From NCBI RefSeq assembly GCF_003002815.1, contig NZ_PVTF01000016.1:62001-126000 (forward strand): DNA of 64,000 bases, in the 5' to 3' direction. Position 1 is the stretch's first letter. Every line of letters begins with the position of its first letter. Below, piece after piece: positions 25,886 through 33,502 of this stretch. Under the pieces are notes generated by a model that saw only the letters and a program-made list of their open reading frames with translations, did no database searches and was not told the origin of the DNA. This DNA is from Umezawaea tangerina. Its GTDB lineage: Bacteria > Actinomycetota > Actinomycetes > Mycobacteriales > Pseudonocardiaceae. The position numbers were made by a program, and so were the translations under genes.

Positions 25886-27313
25886 ATGACCGCGAAACTC
25901 TTCTCGACCGACTCGGTGCAGACCTATCCCGAGTTCGAGCAGAACGCCCTGCGCGTGGCCGACGTGTTGGGGGAGAACGGCATCGGTCACGGCTGCCGGG
26001 TGATGCTGAAAGCGGGCAACTCGGCGGGGTGGGTCGTGACGCTGCTGGCCCTGATGCACGTCGGCGCGTCGATCGTCATGGTCGACAGCCAGGAACGCGC
26101 CGACCAGACCCGGCGGATCGCGAACCAGGCGGGCGTGAAGATGTGCGTCGTCGACGAGGACGCCCCGCTGGACGCCGACGAGAGCAAGGTGTTCATCTAC
26201 GAGCTCCTGGTGGCCGCGGCCAGCCGGACCCCGTTGCGGGACAAGCTGGACTTCACCGAGTGGTCCGAGCGCCCCGACGGCCTGGTCATGTGGTCGTCGG
26301 GCTCCACCGGCACGCCCAAGGGCATCGTGAAGTCCGGCGGCAAGTTCCTGGAGAACCTGCGCCGCAACGCCGCCCAGGTCGGCCACCGCGAGGGCGACGT
26401 CCTCATGCCGCTGCTGCCGTTCTCCCACCAGTACGGGCTTTCCATGGTGCTGATCGCGTGGCAGGAGCGCTGTTCGCTCGTCGTCGCGCCGTACCGCAGG
26501 ATCGACCGCGCGCTGGTGATGGCGGGCCAGACCGGCGTCACGGTCGTCGACGCCACCCCCTCCACCTACCGCAGCCTCCTCAACATCGTGCAGAAGCGCC
26601 CCGAGGCGGGCCTGAACGTCGACACCGTGCGGATGTTCTGCAGCGGTGCCGCGCCCCTGGACCCCTCGCTGGTGAAGGCCTACGTCGACCGCTTCGGCCT
26701 GCCCCTGCTGGACAGCTACGGCAGCACCGAGATGGGCAACGTGTCGTTCGCGACGCCCGAGAACCCGGTGGCGTGCGGCGTGGCCATGGAGGGCCTGGAG
26801 ATCAAGGTCGTCGACGACGAGGGCCACGAGGTCGAGGTCGACCAGATCGGCGAGGTCCTGGTCAACACCCCCGACGTGATGGAGGGCTACCTGGCCGAGG
26901 ACGGCACGCTCGTCCCGCACACCCAGCAGTGGTTCCAGACCGGCGACTTCGGCAAGCTCGACGCGCACGGCAACCTGTCCGTCTTCGGCCGCAAGTTCGC
27001 CGTGACCAGGATGGGCTACACGCTCTACCCGGAGATCATCGAGCGCAAGATCGCCGAGAAGGGCTGCTCCGCCAAGGTCGTGTCCGTCCCGGACGAGCGC
27101 CGCGGCTGCCAGCTCGTGTTCTTCGTGGAGGACTCGCTCGACCGCGAGCCGCACTTCTGGCGGGAGCTGCTCAGCGAGCTGCTGCCGGTCTACGAACGCC
27201 CGAACCGGGTGCACGTGCTCGACAGCTTCCCCCTCAACCGCAACGGCAAGCCCGACCGGCTGCACCTCGAGCAGCTGGCGCTGGCCGAGGTCCCCGACGG
27301 CGCCAGCGTCTGA
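25886..27313 (+). CDS. Acyl-CoA ligase (AMP-forming), probable starter-unit activation
   Basis: ANL-superfamily acid:CoA ligase, 475 aa, rather short for the family. Visible are the P-loop-like segment SSGSTGTPKG (near residue 140), YGSTEMG (A5 region), TGD (A7) and a C-terminal NGKPDR with the A10 Lys; the A8 hinge is FGRKFAVTRMG. It should adenylate a carboxylic acid and transfer it to CoA. From its neighbours (free acyltransferase, ureohydrolase) the substrate is inferred to be 4-guanidinobutyrate, as in azalomycin- and desertomycin-type pathways; a different amino-acyl starter is the main alternative. Start chosen at ATG 25886 because GGAGGAG lies 8 nt upstream; an in-frame GTG at 25877 would overlap that site. 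The 205-nt gap upstream, with a 7-bp palindrome at 25677-25691, may hold a promoter. Confidence 0.88.
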   Translation: MTAKLFSTDSVQTYPEFEQNALRVADVLGENGIGHGCRVMLKAGNSAGWVVTLLALMHVGASIVMVDSQERADQTRRIANQAGVKMCVVDEDAPLDADESKVFIYELLVAAASRTPLRDKLDFTEWSERPDGLVMWSSGSTGTPKGIVKSGGKFLENLRRNAAQVGHREGDVLMPLLPFSHQYGLSMVLIAWQERCSLVVAPYRRIDRALVMAGQTGVTVVDATPSTYRSLLNIVQKRPEAGLNVDTVRMFCSGAAPLDPSLVKAYVDRFGLPLLDSYGSTEMGNVSFATPENPVACGVAMEGLEIKVVDDEGHEVEVDQIGEVLVNTPDVMEGYLAEDGTLVPHTQQWFQTGDFGKLDAHGNLSVFGRKFAVTRMGYTLYPEIIERKIAEKGCSAKVVSVPDERRGCQLVFFVEDSLDREPHFWRELLSELLPVYERPNRVHVLDSFPLNRNGKPDRLHLEQLALAEVPDGASV

Positions 27314-27331
27314 CCGGAACGGGGAACACCG

Positions 27332-28312
27332 ATGGAGAACACGCAGAGCGCCGCCCCCGGTGCGCAGAACGGGAAGTCCGGGTACGAGGTGGAACAGGGG
27401 CTCACCGCGATCGTGTTCCCCGGTATGGGGCCGTGCAACTTCGCCGACGTCGGCAGGTACATGGTCCTCGACCGCTACGCCCGTCGGCGGCTGGCCGCCG
27501 CCGACGAGGCGCTGGGGTACTCGGTGCTGCAGCGCTTCCGCGGTACCGACCACGAGTACTCCGAGGCCACCCAGATCGCCTTCCTGGTCAACTCGGTGGC
27601 GCTGGCCGACCGCGCCGTCGACGCCATGGGGCTCGACCCCGACCTGTGCGTCGGGCCGAGCTTCGGGCAGAAGGCCGCCGCCGCGTTCGTCGACTCGCTC
27701 CCGTTCGGCGACGTGGTCCGGATGACGGCGGAGCTGGCCCGGTGCGAGGAGGAGTTCTTCACCGCGGAGTACTCCGACGTCATCACGCAGTCGTTCGTCC
27801 GCACCCCCGAGGAGCGGACCAAGGAGATCCTCGCCGAGATGGAGGCGCGGGGGGAGTGGTACGAGATCTCGGGCTACCTCGACCACGACTTCTACTTCGT
27901 CTCGGTGCGCGAGTCCTCGCTGGACTTCTTCAAGCAGCGCATCAGGGACGCGGGCGGGTACTCCATGTACTCGATGCGCCCGCCGGTGCACGCCAGAGCG
28001 TTCTCCGCCCTGCGGCGCAAGGTCGAGGAGGAGGTGTTCGCCCGCTACGACATCGGGGCGCCGCGGATCCCGGTGATCGCCGACCAGAACGGCACGACAG
28101 TGGCCGACGCCGAGGCGATGCGGACCATGCTGCTCGACACGTTCGACCGGCCCATCAACTGGCCGGACGTGGTCTCCGCGCTGCGGCGCGGTGGCGTCAC
28201 CGACCTGTGGTTCACCGGCGCGGACAACCTGTTCCACCGCCTGGACTGCACCACCAGGAACTTCCGTGTGACGGCCGTGACCCCGAAAACCGCGCTGCGC
28301 CCCGAGAAGTAG
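27332..28312 (+). CDS. Free-standing acyl-CoA:ACP acyltransferase (FabD/AT-like) for the starter unit
   Basis: 326-aa protein with an acyltransferase fold. It opens with VFPGMGPCNFAD, which matches the FPGQG start of AT domains, and has a nucleophile motif GPSFGQ (near residue 110) in place of GHSxG. The usual HAFH region reads VHARAF. The histidine next to the active Ser is therefore a Pro, and the substrate-selectivity loop differs from malonyl or methylmalonyl ATs, as expected for an enzyme moving an unusual acyl group from CoA to the loading ACP. It starts 18 nt after the ligase gene and ends 19 nt before the ureohydrolase gene, so the three are almost certainly co-transcribed. Role as starter loader is inferred from family and context. 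Confidence 0.85.
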   Translation: MENTQSAAPGAQNGKSGYEVEQGLTAIVFPGMGPCNFADVGRYMVLDRYARRRLAAADEALGYSVLQRFRGTDHEYSEATQIAFLVNSVALADRAVDAMGLDPDLCVGPSFGQKAAAAFVDSLPFGDVVRMTAELARCEEEFFTAEYSDVITQSFVRTPEERTKEILAEMEARGEWYEISGYLDHDFYFVSVRESSLDFFKQRIRDAGGYSMYSMRPPVHARAFSALRRKVEEEVFARYDIGAPRIPVIADQNGTTVADAEAMRTMLLDTFDRPINWPDVVSALRRGGVTDLWFTGADNLFHRLDCTTRNFRVTAVTPKTALRPEK

Positions 28313-28331
28313 CGACCTGAGGAGAGCTTTC

Positions 28332-29435
28332 GTGATCGACGAGAAGTGGCCGCACCGGATCCACTCGACCATCAACCCACCGCGCGAGCCGGGTCCCATC
28401 GACCTGCGCCGCAACTTCGCCCAACCCGCCTACTCGGGCATCGGCACGTTCATGAACGTGCCGATCTGCCTCGACCAGGCGGACCTGCGGGCGGGCAACG
28501 TGGACGTGGCGGTCGTGGGTGTTCCGCTCGACCAGTCCGTCGGTCACCGCGGTGCCGCCTTCGGGCCCAGGGCCATCCGCACCGAAGAGCGCTACCTGTT
28601 CAACAACTACGAGGACTTCGTCCACTCCGCCACCAGGGTGAAGCCGTTCCAGCAGCTCAAGGTCGTGGACTACGGCGACGCCCCGGTGGACATGTTCAGC
28701 AACGCCAACTCCATGGAGCCGATCCGGGAGATGATCACCGAGGTCGCGCAGGCGGGCGCCGTGCCGGTCGTGCTCGGCGGCGACCACACGCTGCTGTGGC
28801 CCAGCGCGGGCGCGCTCAACGACGTGCACGGCGCGGGCAGCGTCGCGGTCGTCCACTTCGACGCCCACCCCGACTGCCACGCCGAGGTGTACGGCAACAA
28901 GGTCAGCCACACCACCCCCATCCACCGGCTCATCGAGGACGAGAAGTTCCCCGGTGCCAACATCGTCCAGATGGGGCTGCGCAGCCCGTCCGCCCCGGAC
29001 GACGAGCAGTTCAACTGGATGCGCAGGCAGGGCATGAAGTCCCACTTCATGGCCGAGGTGGAACGGCTCGGCATCGACGCCGTGATCGACAAGCTCATCG
29101 CCGACGTCTCGCACGTCCCGAACGTCTACCTGTCGTTGGACATCGACGTCCTGGACCCCGCGTACGCCCCCGGCACCGGCACCCCGGAACCGGGCGGCCT
29201 GACCACGCGGGAGCTGTTCCCCGCCCTGCGCAGGCTCGCCCACGAGACCAACGTCGTCGGCATGGACGTCGTCGAGGTCGCGCCGAACATCGACCCCGGC
29301 TACTCGACCGCGCTCAACGCGCGGCGCGCCGTGCTGGAGGTCCTCACCGGCCTGGCCATGCGCAAGATGCAGATCTCCAGCAGCAACTACGTGAACCCGA
29401 TCGTGTCCGGTCAGGTCAAGTTCCCGATGCGATGA
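28332..29435 (+). CDS. Ureohydrolase (agmatinase/guanidinobutyrase-like amidinohydrolase)
   Basis: 367-aa manganese hydrolase of the arginase/agmatinase family, which removes urea from guanidino groups to leave an amine. All metal-binding motifs are present: GGDHTL (near residue 150), DAHPD (near 178), and SLDIDVLDP (near 270); a late conserved Glu is in MDVVEVAP. Start is GTG with GAGGAGAG about 7 nt upstream. It lies in the ligase-acyltransferase-glycosyltransferase operon. In polyketides primed with 4-guanidinobutyryl units (for example clethramycin/mediomycin and desertomycin types) such an enzyme converts the terminal guanidine to an amine, so it is best read as a late tailoring enzyme; agmatine catabolism is less likely in this setting. 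Confidence 0.9.
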   Translation: MIDEKWPHRIHSTINPPREPGPIDLRRNFAQPAYSGIGTFMNVPICLDQADLRAGNVDVAVVGVPLDQSVGHRGAAFGPRAIRTEERYLFNNYEDFVHSATRVKPFQQLKVVDYGDAPVDMFSNANSMEPIREMITEVAQAGAVPVVLGGDHTLLWPSAGALNDVHGAGSVAVVHFDAHPDCHAEVYGNKVSHTTPIHRLIEDEKFPGANIVQMGLRSPSAPDDEQFNWMRRQGMKSHFMAEVERLGIDAVIDKLIADVSHVPNVYLSLDIDVLDPAYAPGTGTPEPGGLTTRELFPALRRLAHETNVVGMDVVEVAPNIDPGYSTALNARRAVLEVLTGLAMRKMQISSSNYVNPIVSGQVKFPMR

Positions 29436-29467
29436 CCGTCGGTTTCCACAGATGAAGGGCGACAGTC

Positions 29468-30694
29468 GTGCGAGTACTGAGCAGCATCACCGGCTCCCAG
29501 GGCCACGCGCGGGACATGCTCCCGCTGATCCGCGCGATCGCCGACGCCGGGCACGACGTCCTGGTCGCGCTGCCGCCCTCGCTGGCGCCGGTGTACGCCG
29601 ACGAGCGGGTGCGGGTCGAGCCGGTGCTCCCGGAGATGCACGACTCGATCATGGCCGTGATGAAGGAGGGCGCCGAGCAGCGCGCGGCCGAGGCGAAGCG
29701 CACCGGGAAGCCGGTGGCACCGCCGCCGGAGATGACCGCGTTCGACGAGATGCTGGTGATGGCGGGCGGACCGCACATCACCCCGACCTACCGCGCCATC
29801 ATGGCGCTGGCGCTGGACTTCAAGCCGAACCTGGTCGTGCGCGACTCCGCGGAGATCGCCGCCACCCTCGTCGCCGAGCAGCTCGGCCTGCGCTACATCT
29901 GCGGCCCGTCCGGCGCCGGTGACATGGTCGACCCGGTCCGCCTGGTCGACCTGCTCAACGACCGCCGCGCCGAGCTCGACCTCCCGCCCGCGCACGACCC
30001 CGACGCCCTGTACCGCTTCGGCCGCTTCGACTCCGTGCCCGAGCGCTACTCCTTCGCCGCCTTCGACGTCCCCTACGCCATCCGCTACCGCCAGTCCCCG
30101 ATCGTCGCCCGCGACGAGGTGCTCAGCCGCGAGATCGCCCAGCTGCCCACCGACAAGCCGCTCGTGGCCTGCGCCATGGGCACGGTCCTGGTGCAGCTGC
30201 GCCAGTTCTTCCAGTTCGGCCCACCCCAGGACGAGGACCCGTCGAAGGTCCTCCTGCGGGCACTGGCGGGCGGGCTGTCCGAACTGGACTGCTACGCGGT
30301 GCTCGCCACCGGCGGCCTGTCCATGGACGGCATCGAGGTCGGCGACAACGTGCACGTCGTCGAGCGCATGGCCCAACCCCTGCTCCTGCAGTGCGCCGAC
30401 CTGTTCGTGACCCACGGCGGCTACAACAGCATCCGCGAGTCCATGTTCGGCGGCACCCCCATGGCCGTCCTGCCCCAGTTCGGCGACCAGCCCTTCCACG
30501 CCGACCTCCTGCAGAAGATGAACCTCGGCCGCATCATCCCGGAGACGACCGCCGACGTCGTCCGCGACACCTGCCGCCAGGTCCTCTCCGACCCCGCCAT
30601 CACCGCGGAGGTCCGCCGGGCCCAACGCGAGATGCTCGCCCTCCCCAGCGTCGACACCGTCGTCCCCCACCTGGAGTCCCTCGCCCTGCCGTGA
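29468..30694 (+). CDS. GT1-family (GT-B) glycosyltransferase
   Basis: 408-aa glycosyltransferase of the macrolide/UGT type. The N-terminal acceptor half has the SxxGHxxxxLPL pattern (GSQGHARDMLPL); the C-terminal donor half has VERMAQPLLLQCADLFVTHGG and GGTPMAVLPQFGDQPFHA, the nucleotide-sugar binding region. It starts at GTG 29468 with AAGGG about 8 nt upstream, 32 nt after the ureohydrolase, and closes the operon at a hairpin (30711-30739). No deoxysugar genes are visible, so it may use a common primary sugar nucleotide. Most likely it glycosylates the polyene product; donor and position are unknown. Confidence 0.9.
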   Translation: MRVLSSITGSQGHARDMLPLIRAIADAGHDVLVALPPSLAPVYADERVRVEPVLPEMHDSIMAVMKEGAEQRAAEAKRTGKPVAPPPEMTAFDEMLVMAGGPHITPTYRAIMALALDFKPNLVVRDSAEIAATLVAEQLGLRYICGPSGAGDMVDPVRLVDLLNDRRAELDLPPAHDPDALYRFGRFDSVPERYSFAAFDVPYAIRYRQSPIVARDEVLSREIAQLPTDKPLVACAMGTVLVQLRQFFQFGPPQDEDPSKVLLRALAGGLSELDCYAVLATGGLSMDGIEVGDNVHVVERMAQPLLLQCADLFVTHGGYNSIRESMFGGTPMAVLPQFGDQPFHADLLQKMNLGRIIPETTADVVRDTCRQVLSDPAITAEVRRAQREMLALPSVDTVVPHLESLALP

Positions 30695-30710
30695 GGCGAC
30701 CCCACCCACC

Positions 30711-30739
30711 CTGCCCCCGAGCCCCCCACTCGGGGGCAG
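30711..30739 (+). terminator. Terminator of the polyketide tailoring operon
   Basis: 11-bp perfect stem CTGCCCCCGAG / CTCGGGGGCAG with a 7-nt C-rich loop, 17 nt after the glycosyltransferase stop. No T-run, as is common in actinomycetes. Confidence 0.8.
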
Positions 30740-30810
30740 TGGTGTGTCCGGGGGTGGTTTCGTGGGTTTCGTATGGGGGTGGCTGGGTGGGGGTTACGAC
30801 CCGCGGTGGT

Positions 30811-30927
30811 GTGGTCGATTTGACTTGGGGCCCCTCTTTTTGGGCCTCGTCGGGCGAAAAAGGGCAGGTGGTAGAGCCTGCCCGCCGACTAATTGTAGGC
30901 CCAAAAACCCCAAGTAAAATCGACCAC
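30811..30927. repeat. Long imperfect inverted repeat between convergent genes
   Basis: Left arm 30811-30847 and right arm 30896-30927 are near-complementary over about 32 bp (shared core GTGGTCGATTT-ACTTGGGG and TTTTTGGGCCT), with a 6-nt insertion in the left arm. The A/T-tracts make it distinctly less GC-rich than its surroundings. Its centre holds a second hairpin (30862-30883). A further pair, GCGCTGGGT 30960-30968 and ACCCAGCGC 31049-31057, encloses the next 100 nt. Together they make 30811-31096 one highly structured, non-coding block. It could be a small non-autonomous mobile element or simply stacked terminators. Confidence 0.75.
30857..30883 (-). terminator. Rho-independent terminator, minus strand
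   Basis: On the minus strand GGGCAGG, an 8-nt loop and CCTGCCC are followed directly by TTTTT. It would stop transcripts that pass the mmpL terminator and protects the convergent polyketide operon. Confidence 0.7.
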
Positions 30928-31060
30928 GGTTGCGTGCTTTCGTTGCCTACCAGCGGCTTGCGCTGGGTCGGCCGTTGGGCTTGTTGCGTACCAGATGCTT
31001 GGCCACACCTCGTGGGGGCAGACTCGCTTCGTCGAGTGCTGCGAGACCACCCAGCGCAAA

Positions 31061-31096
31061 AGGGGAGGCCCCGGCATCTCTGCCGGGGCCTCCCCT
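31061..31096 (-). terminator. Strong rho-independent terminator of the mmpL gene
   Basis: Perfect 16-bp stem AGGGGAGGCCCCGGCA / TGCCGGGGCCTCCCCT with a 4-nt loop; on the minus strand it is followed by TTTT. It starts 13 nt after the MmpL stop codon. Confidence 0.92.
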
Positions 31097-31108
31097 TCAC
31101 CACTCACC

Positions 31109-33310
31109 TCACCCAACGGGCTGCGGGAACCTCTGCCACTGCGCGGGCCGGTTGTCGTCGTCCTTGTGGTCGTCCTCGTCGTCGACGTCGCCGCCCTCGT
31201 GGATGGCGAGCTTCTCCTGGATGCGGCGCAGCGGGCCGGGAGCCCACCAGGCGGCGTTGCCGAGGAGCTTGAGGACCGCGGGGACCAGGATCATCCGGAC
31301 GATGGTCGCGTCGAGCGCCAGTGCCAGGATCATGCCGACGCCGACGAAGCGCATCATGGCCACCTGGGAGAAGGCGAAGGCGCCGGTGACCAGGATGAGC
31401 AGGATGGCGGCGGCGGTGATGACCCGGCCGGTCTTGGCGAGGCCGACGGTGACCGCCTCCTCGTTGCTGGCGCCCTTGTTGCGGGCCTCGACCATGCGGG
31501 AGAGCAGGAACACCTCGTAGTCGGTCGACAGGCCCAGGATCATCGCGACCATGAGGACCACGATGCCGGAGTCCAGCGGCGACGGGGTCACGCCGAGCAG
31601 CGAGGCCAGGTGGCCGTCGTAGAAGATCCAGGTGAGGACGCCGAACGTGGCCGAGAGGCTCAGCGCGCTCATGACGATCGCCTTGATGGGCAGCAGGACC
31701 GAGCCGAACGCCAGGAACATCAGGATGAACGTGGCGGCGATGAACAGCAGCGCCATCCACGGCAGCCGCGAGCTGATGGCGTTCAGGCTGTCGACGTTGA
31801 CGGCGGTGGAACCGCCCACCAGCGTCTCGCTGGCGCCCAGGGGAGGCGTCACCTTGCGGACGTCGAGCATGGCCTGCTTGGAGGCGTCGCTGAGCGGGTC
31901 GCCGTCCAGCGAGGCCGAGAGCAGCCAGATGTTGTCCTTCGGCTCCTGCGCCAGCGCCGCGGTGTCGATGCCGGGCACGGCGGCCACCCGCTCGGCGTAG
32001 CGCTGCACGGCCTCCTGGCTGGTGTTGCCCTTCACGACGATGTCGAGGCCGGTCTTGGCGATGGCGGGGAAGTCCTTGTTCAGGGTCTCCACGGCCACAC
32101 GCGCCTCGTTGCCCGCGGGCAGCACCTTCTCGGTGACCTCGCCGAACTTCACGCCGAGGAACGGCGCGCCCAGCGCGAGCAGCACGGCGACGATCGGGAC
32201 GGCGATCAGGGCCGGGCGCTTCATGACCTTCTTGCCGAGCCTGGCCCAGACGGCGCCGCCCTCGGACTTGGCCATGCGCTTGCGCCACGGCATGGACAGC
32301 TTGTCGACGCGGTGGCCGAGGATGCCCAGCAGCGCGGGCAGCAGGGTCAGCGAGACGAACGCGGCGACCGCGACGGCGGACATGCCGCCGTAGCCCAGCG
32401 ACTTGAGGAAGCTCTGCGGGAACAGCAGCAGACCGGCGAGGGCGATCACCAGCAGCGTCGCGGAGAACACGACCGTGCGGCCCGCGGAGCCCACCGTGCG
32501 CTGCACGGCCTGCTCGGTGGTGCGCCCGGCGGCGAGCTCCTCCCGGAACCGGCCGACTATGAAGAGGCCGTAGTCGATGGCCATGCCGAGGCCGAGCAGC
32601 GTCGCCACGTTGATGGCGAACGAGTTGACCTCGGTGCCCAGCGAGACGGCGTGCAGCAGCGCCATCGAGCCCATGATCGCCAGACCGCCGACGAGCACCG
32701 GCAGCGAGGCCGCGACGACACCGCCGAAGATGATCACCAGCAGGATCAGCACGATCGGCATCGACACGGCCTCGGCGCGGACCAGGTCGGCGCCGGACAT
32801 CTCGCTGATCGTCTTCTGGACCGGGATCTGGCCAGCCAGCTGGGTCTCGACGCCGTCGACCTTGAGCTGGTCGGAGAAGCGCGCGAAGTCCTTGAGCTGG
32901 GTGTTGGAGTCGGAGGCCTGCAGCGTGATCGCCACCAGCGCCTTCGACTTGTCGGCGCTGCCGAACGGGTTGGGCTGGGGGATGTTCCAGTAGGACGCGA
33001 CCGTCTTGACCGCGTCGGTCGGCAGGCCCGAGAGCTGCTTCTCGACCTTCGCCTTCAGGTCGGGCGAGTCGATCGTGCTGCCGCTGGGCGCCGTGTACAT
33101 CACGACGATGTCGCCGCCCTGGCGGCCGAAGGTGCCCTCGATGACCTTGTTGGCCCGCACGGCCTCGCTCGTGGGGTCGCCGAAACCACCCTCACTGAGC
33201 CGGTCGAATACCCCGAGTCCCCACATTCCGCCCATCACGGTCAGCACCAAGGTGGCGATCATCACCACCCAACGGCGGTGGTACGCAAGTGAACCCCACT
33301 TCGCGAACAA
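31109..33310 (-). CDS. MmpL/RND-family membrane transporter
   Basis: 733-aa integral membrane transporter of the MMPL family, which exports lipids or hydrophobic metabolites using the proton gradient. It has a first TM helix near residues 12-35, a large extracytoplasmic domain, then a five-to-six-helix bundle, and repeats this architecture in the second half (second domain from about residue 370). The C-terminus is charged and cytosolic (DDEDDHKDDDN). Start set at TTG 33310 because AGGAGG lies 6 nt upstream on the minus strand and the product then begins MFAKWG, typical of the family; an upstream in-frame TTG at 33337 would place the Shine-Dalgarno inside the gene. It is divergent from a LacI-type regulator and next to the polyketide operon, so product export is possible but not shown. 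Confidence 0.93.
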   Translation of the reverse strand: MFAKWGSLAYHRRWVVMIATLVLTVMGGMWGLGVFDRLSEGGFGDPTSEAVRANKVIEGTFGRQGGDIVVMYTAPSGSTIDSPDLKAKVEKQLSGLPTDAVKTVASYWNIPQPNPFGSADKSKALVAITLQASDSNTQLKDFARFSDQLKVDGVETQLAGQIPVQKTISEMSGADLVRAEAVSMPIVLILLVIIFGGVVAASLPVLVGGLAIMGSMALLHAVSLGTEVNSFAINVATLLGLGMAIDYGLFIVGRFREELAAGRTTEQAVQRTVGSAGRTVVFSATLLVIALAGLLLFPQSFLKSLGYGGMSAVAVAAFVSLTLLPALLGILGHRVDKLSMPWRKRMAKSEGGAVWARLGKKVMKRPALIAVPIVAVLLALGAPFLGVKFGEVTEKVLPAGNEARVAVETLNKDFPAIAKTGLDIVVKGNTSQEAVQRYAERVAAVPGIDTAALAQEPKDNIWLLSASLDGDPLSDASKQAMLDVRKVTPPLGASETLVGGSTAVNVDSLNAISSRLPWMALLFIAATFILMFLAFGSVLLPIKAIVMSALSLSATFGVLTWIFYDGHLASLLGVTPSPLDSGIVVLMVAMILGLSTDYEVFLLSRMVEARNKGASNEEAVTVGLAKTGRVITAAAILLILVTGAFAFSQVAMMRFVGVGMILALALDATIVRMILVPAVLKLLGNAAWWAPGPLRRIQEKLAIHEGGDVDDEDDHKDDDNRPAQWQRFPQPVG

Positions 33311-33378
33311 GGTCGTCCTCCTACTGTGGTGGGCCAATTCATGCCCAGGTTGGCGGGTTTTGCACGGCGTTTACCGGG

Positions 33379-33392
33379 TGAACACATTCATA
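33379..33392 (-). promoter_or_regulatory. Operator/-10-like site upstream of mmpL
   Basis: Minus-strand TATGAATGTGTTCA. It matches 13 of 14 bases of the site in front of the LacI gene, in the opposite orientation. TATGAAT could be the -10 box of the mmpL promoter; TGAACACATTCA (seen on the + strand) is a short dyad (TGAA-N4-TTCA) suitable for a LacI-type dimer. Confidence 0.55.
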
Positions 33393-33488
33393 AGCAGTCC
33401 GTCGCGGAACCGCTGGTCGCGGCCCTAAAAGGCGACTACCCGCCGGTCCATCTGGTGGAAATCCCACGGTCACCGCACGCGGGCAAGG

Positions 33489-33502
33489 TATAAATGTGTT
33501 CA
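33489..33502 (+). promoter_or_regulatory. -10 box and operator-like site of the LacI-family gene
   Basis: TATAAATGTGTTCA; TATAAAT is an excellent actinobacterial -10 box and ends 7 nt before ATG 33502, which suggests a leaderless transcript. The same 14-mer occurs inverted at 33379-33392, so one regulator could bind both and control both divergent promoters. Confidence 0.6.

Noticed and set aside
30391-31272. Plus-strand 293-codon frame across the glycosyltransferase end and the intergenic palindromes
   Set aside because: Runs through two terminators, has no RBS and reads as Arg/Pro-rich low-complexity sequence.
31109-33337. MmpL as part of the polyketide operon
   Set aside because: It is convergent to it, separated by several terminators, and pairs with the LacI-family gene; export of the product remains only a possibility.
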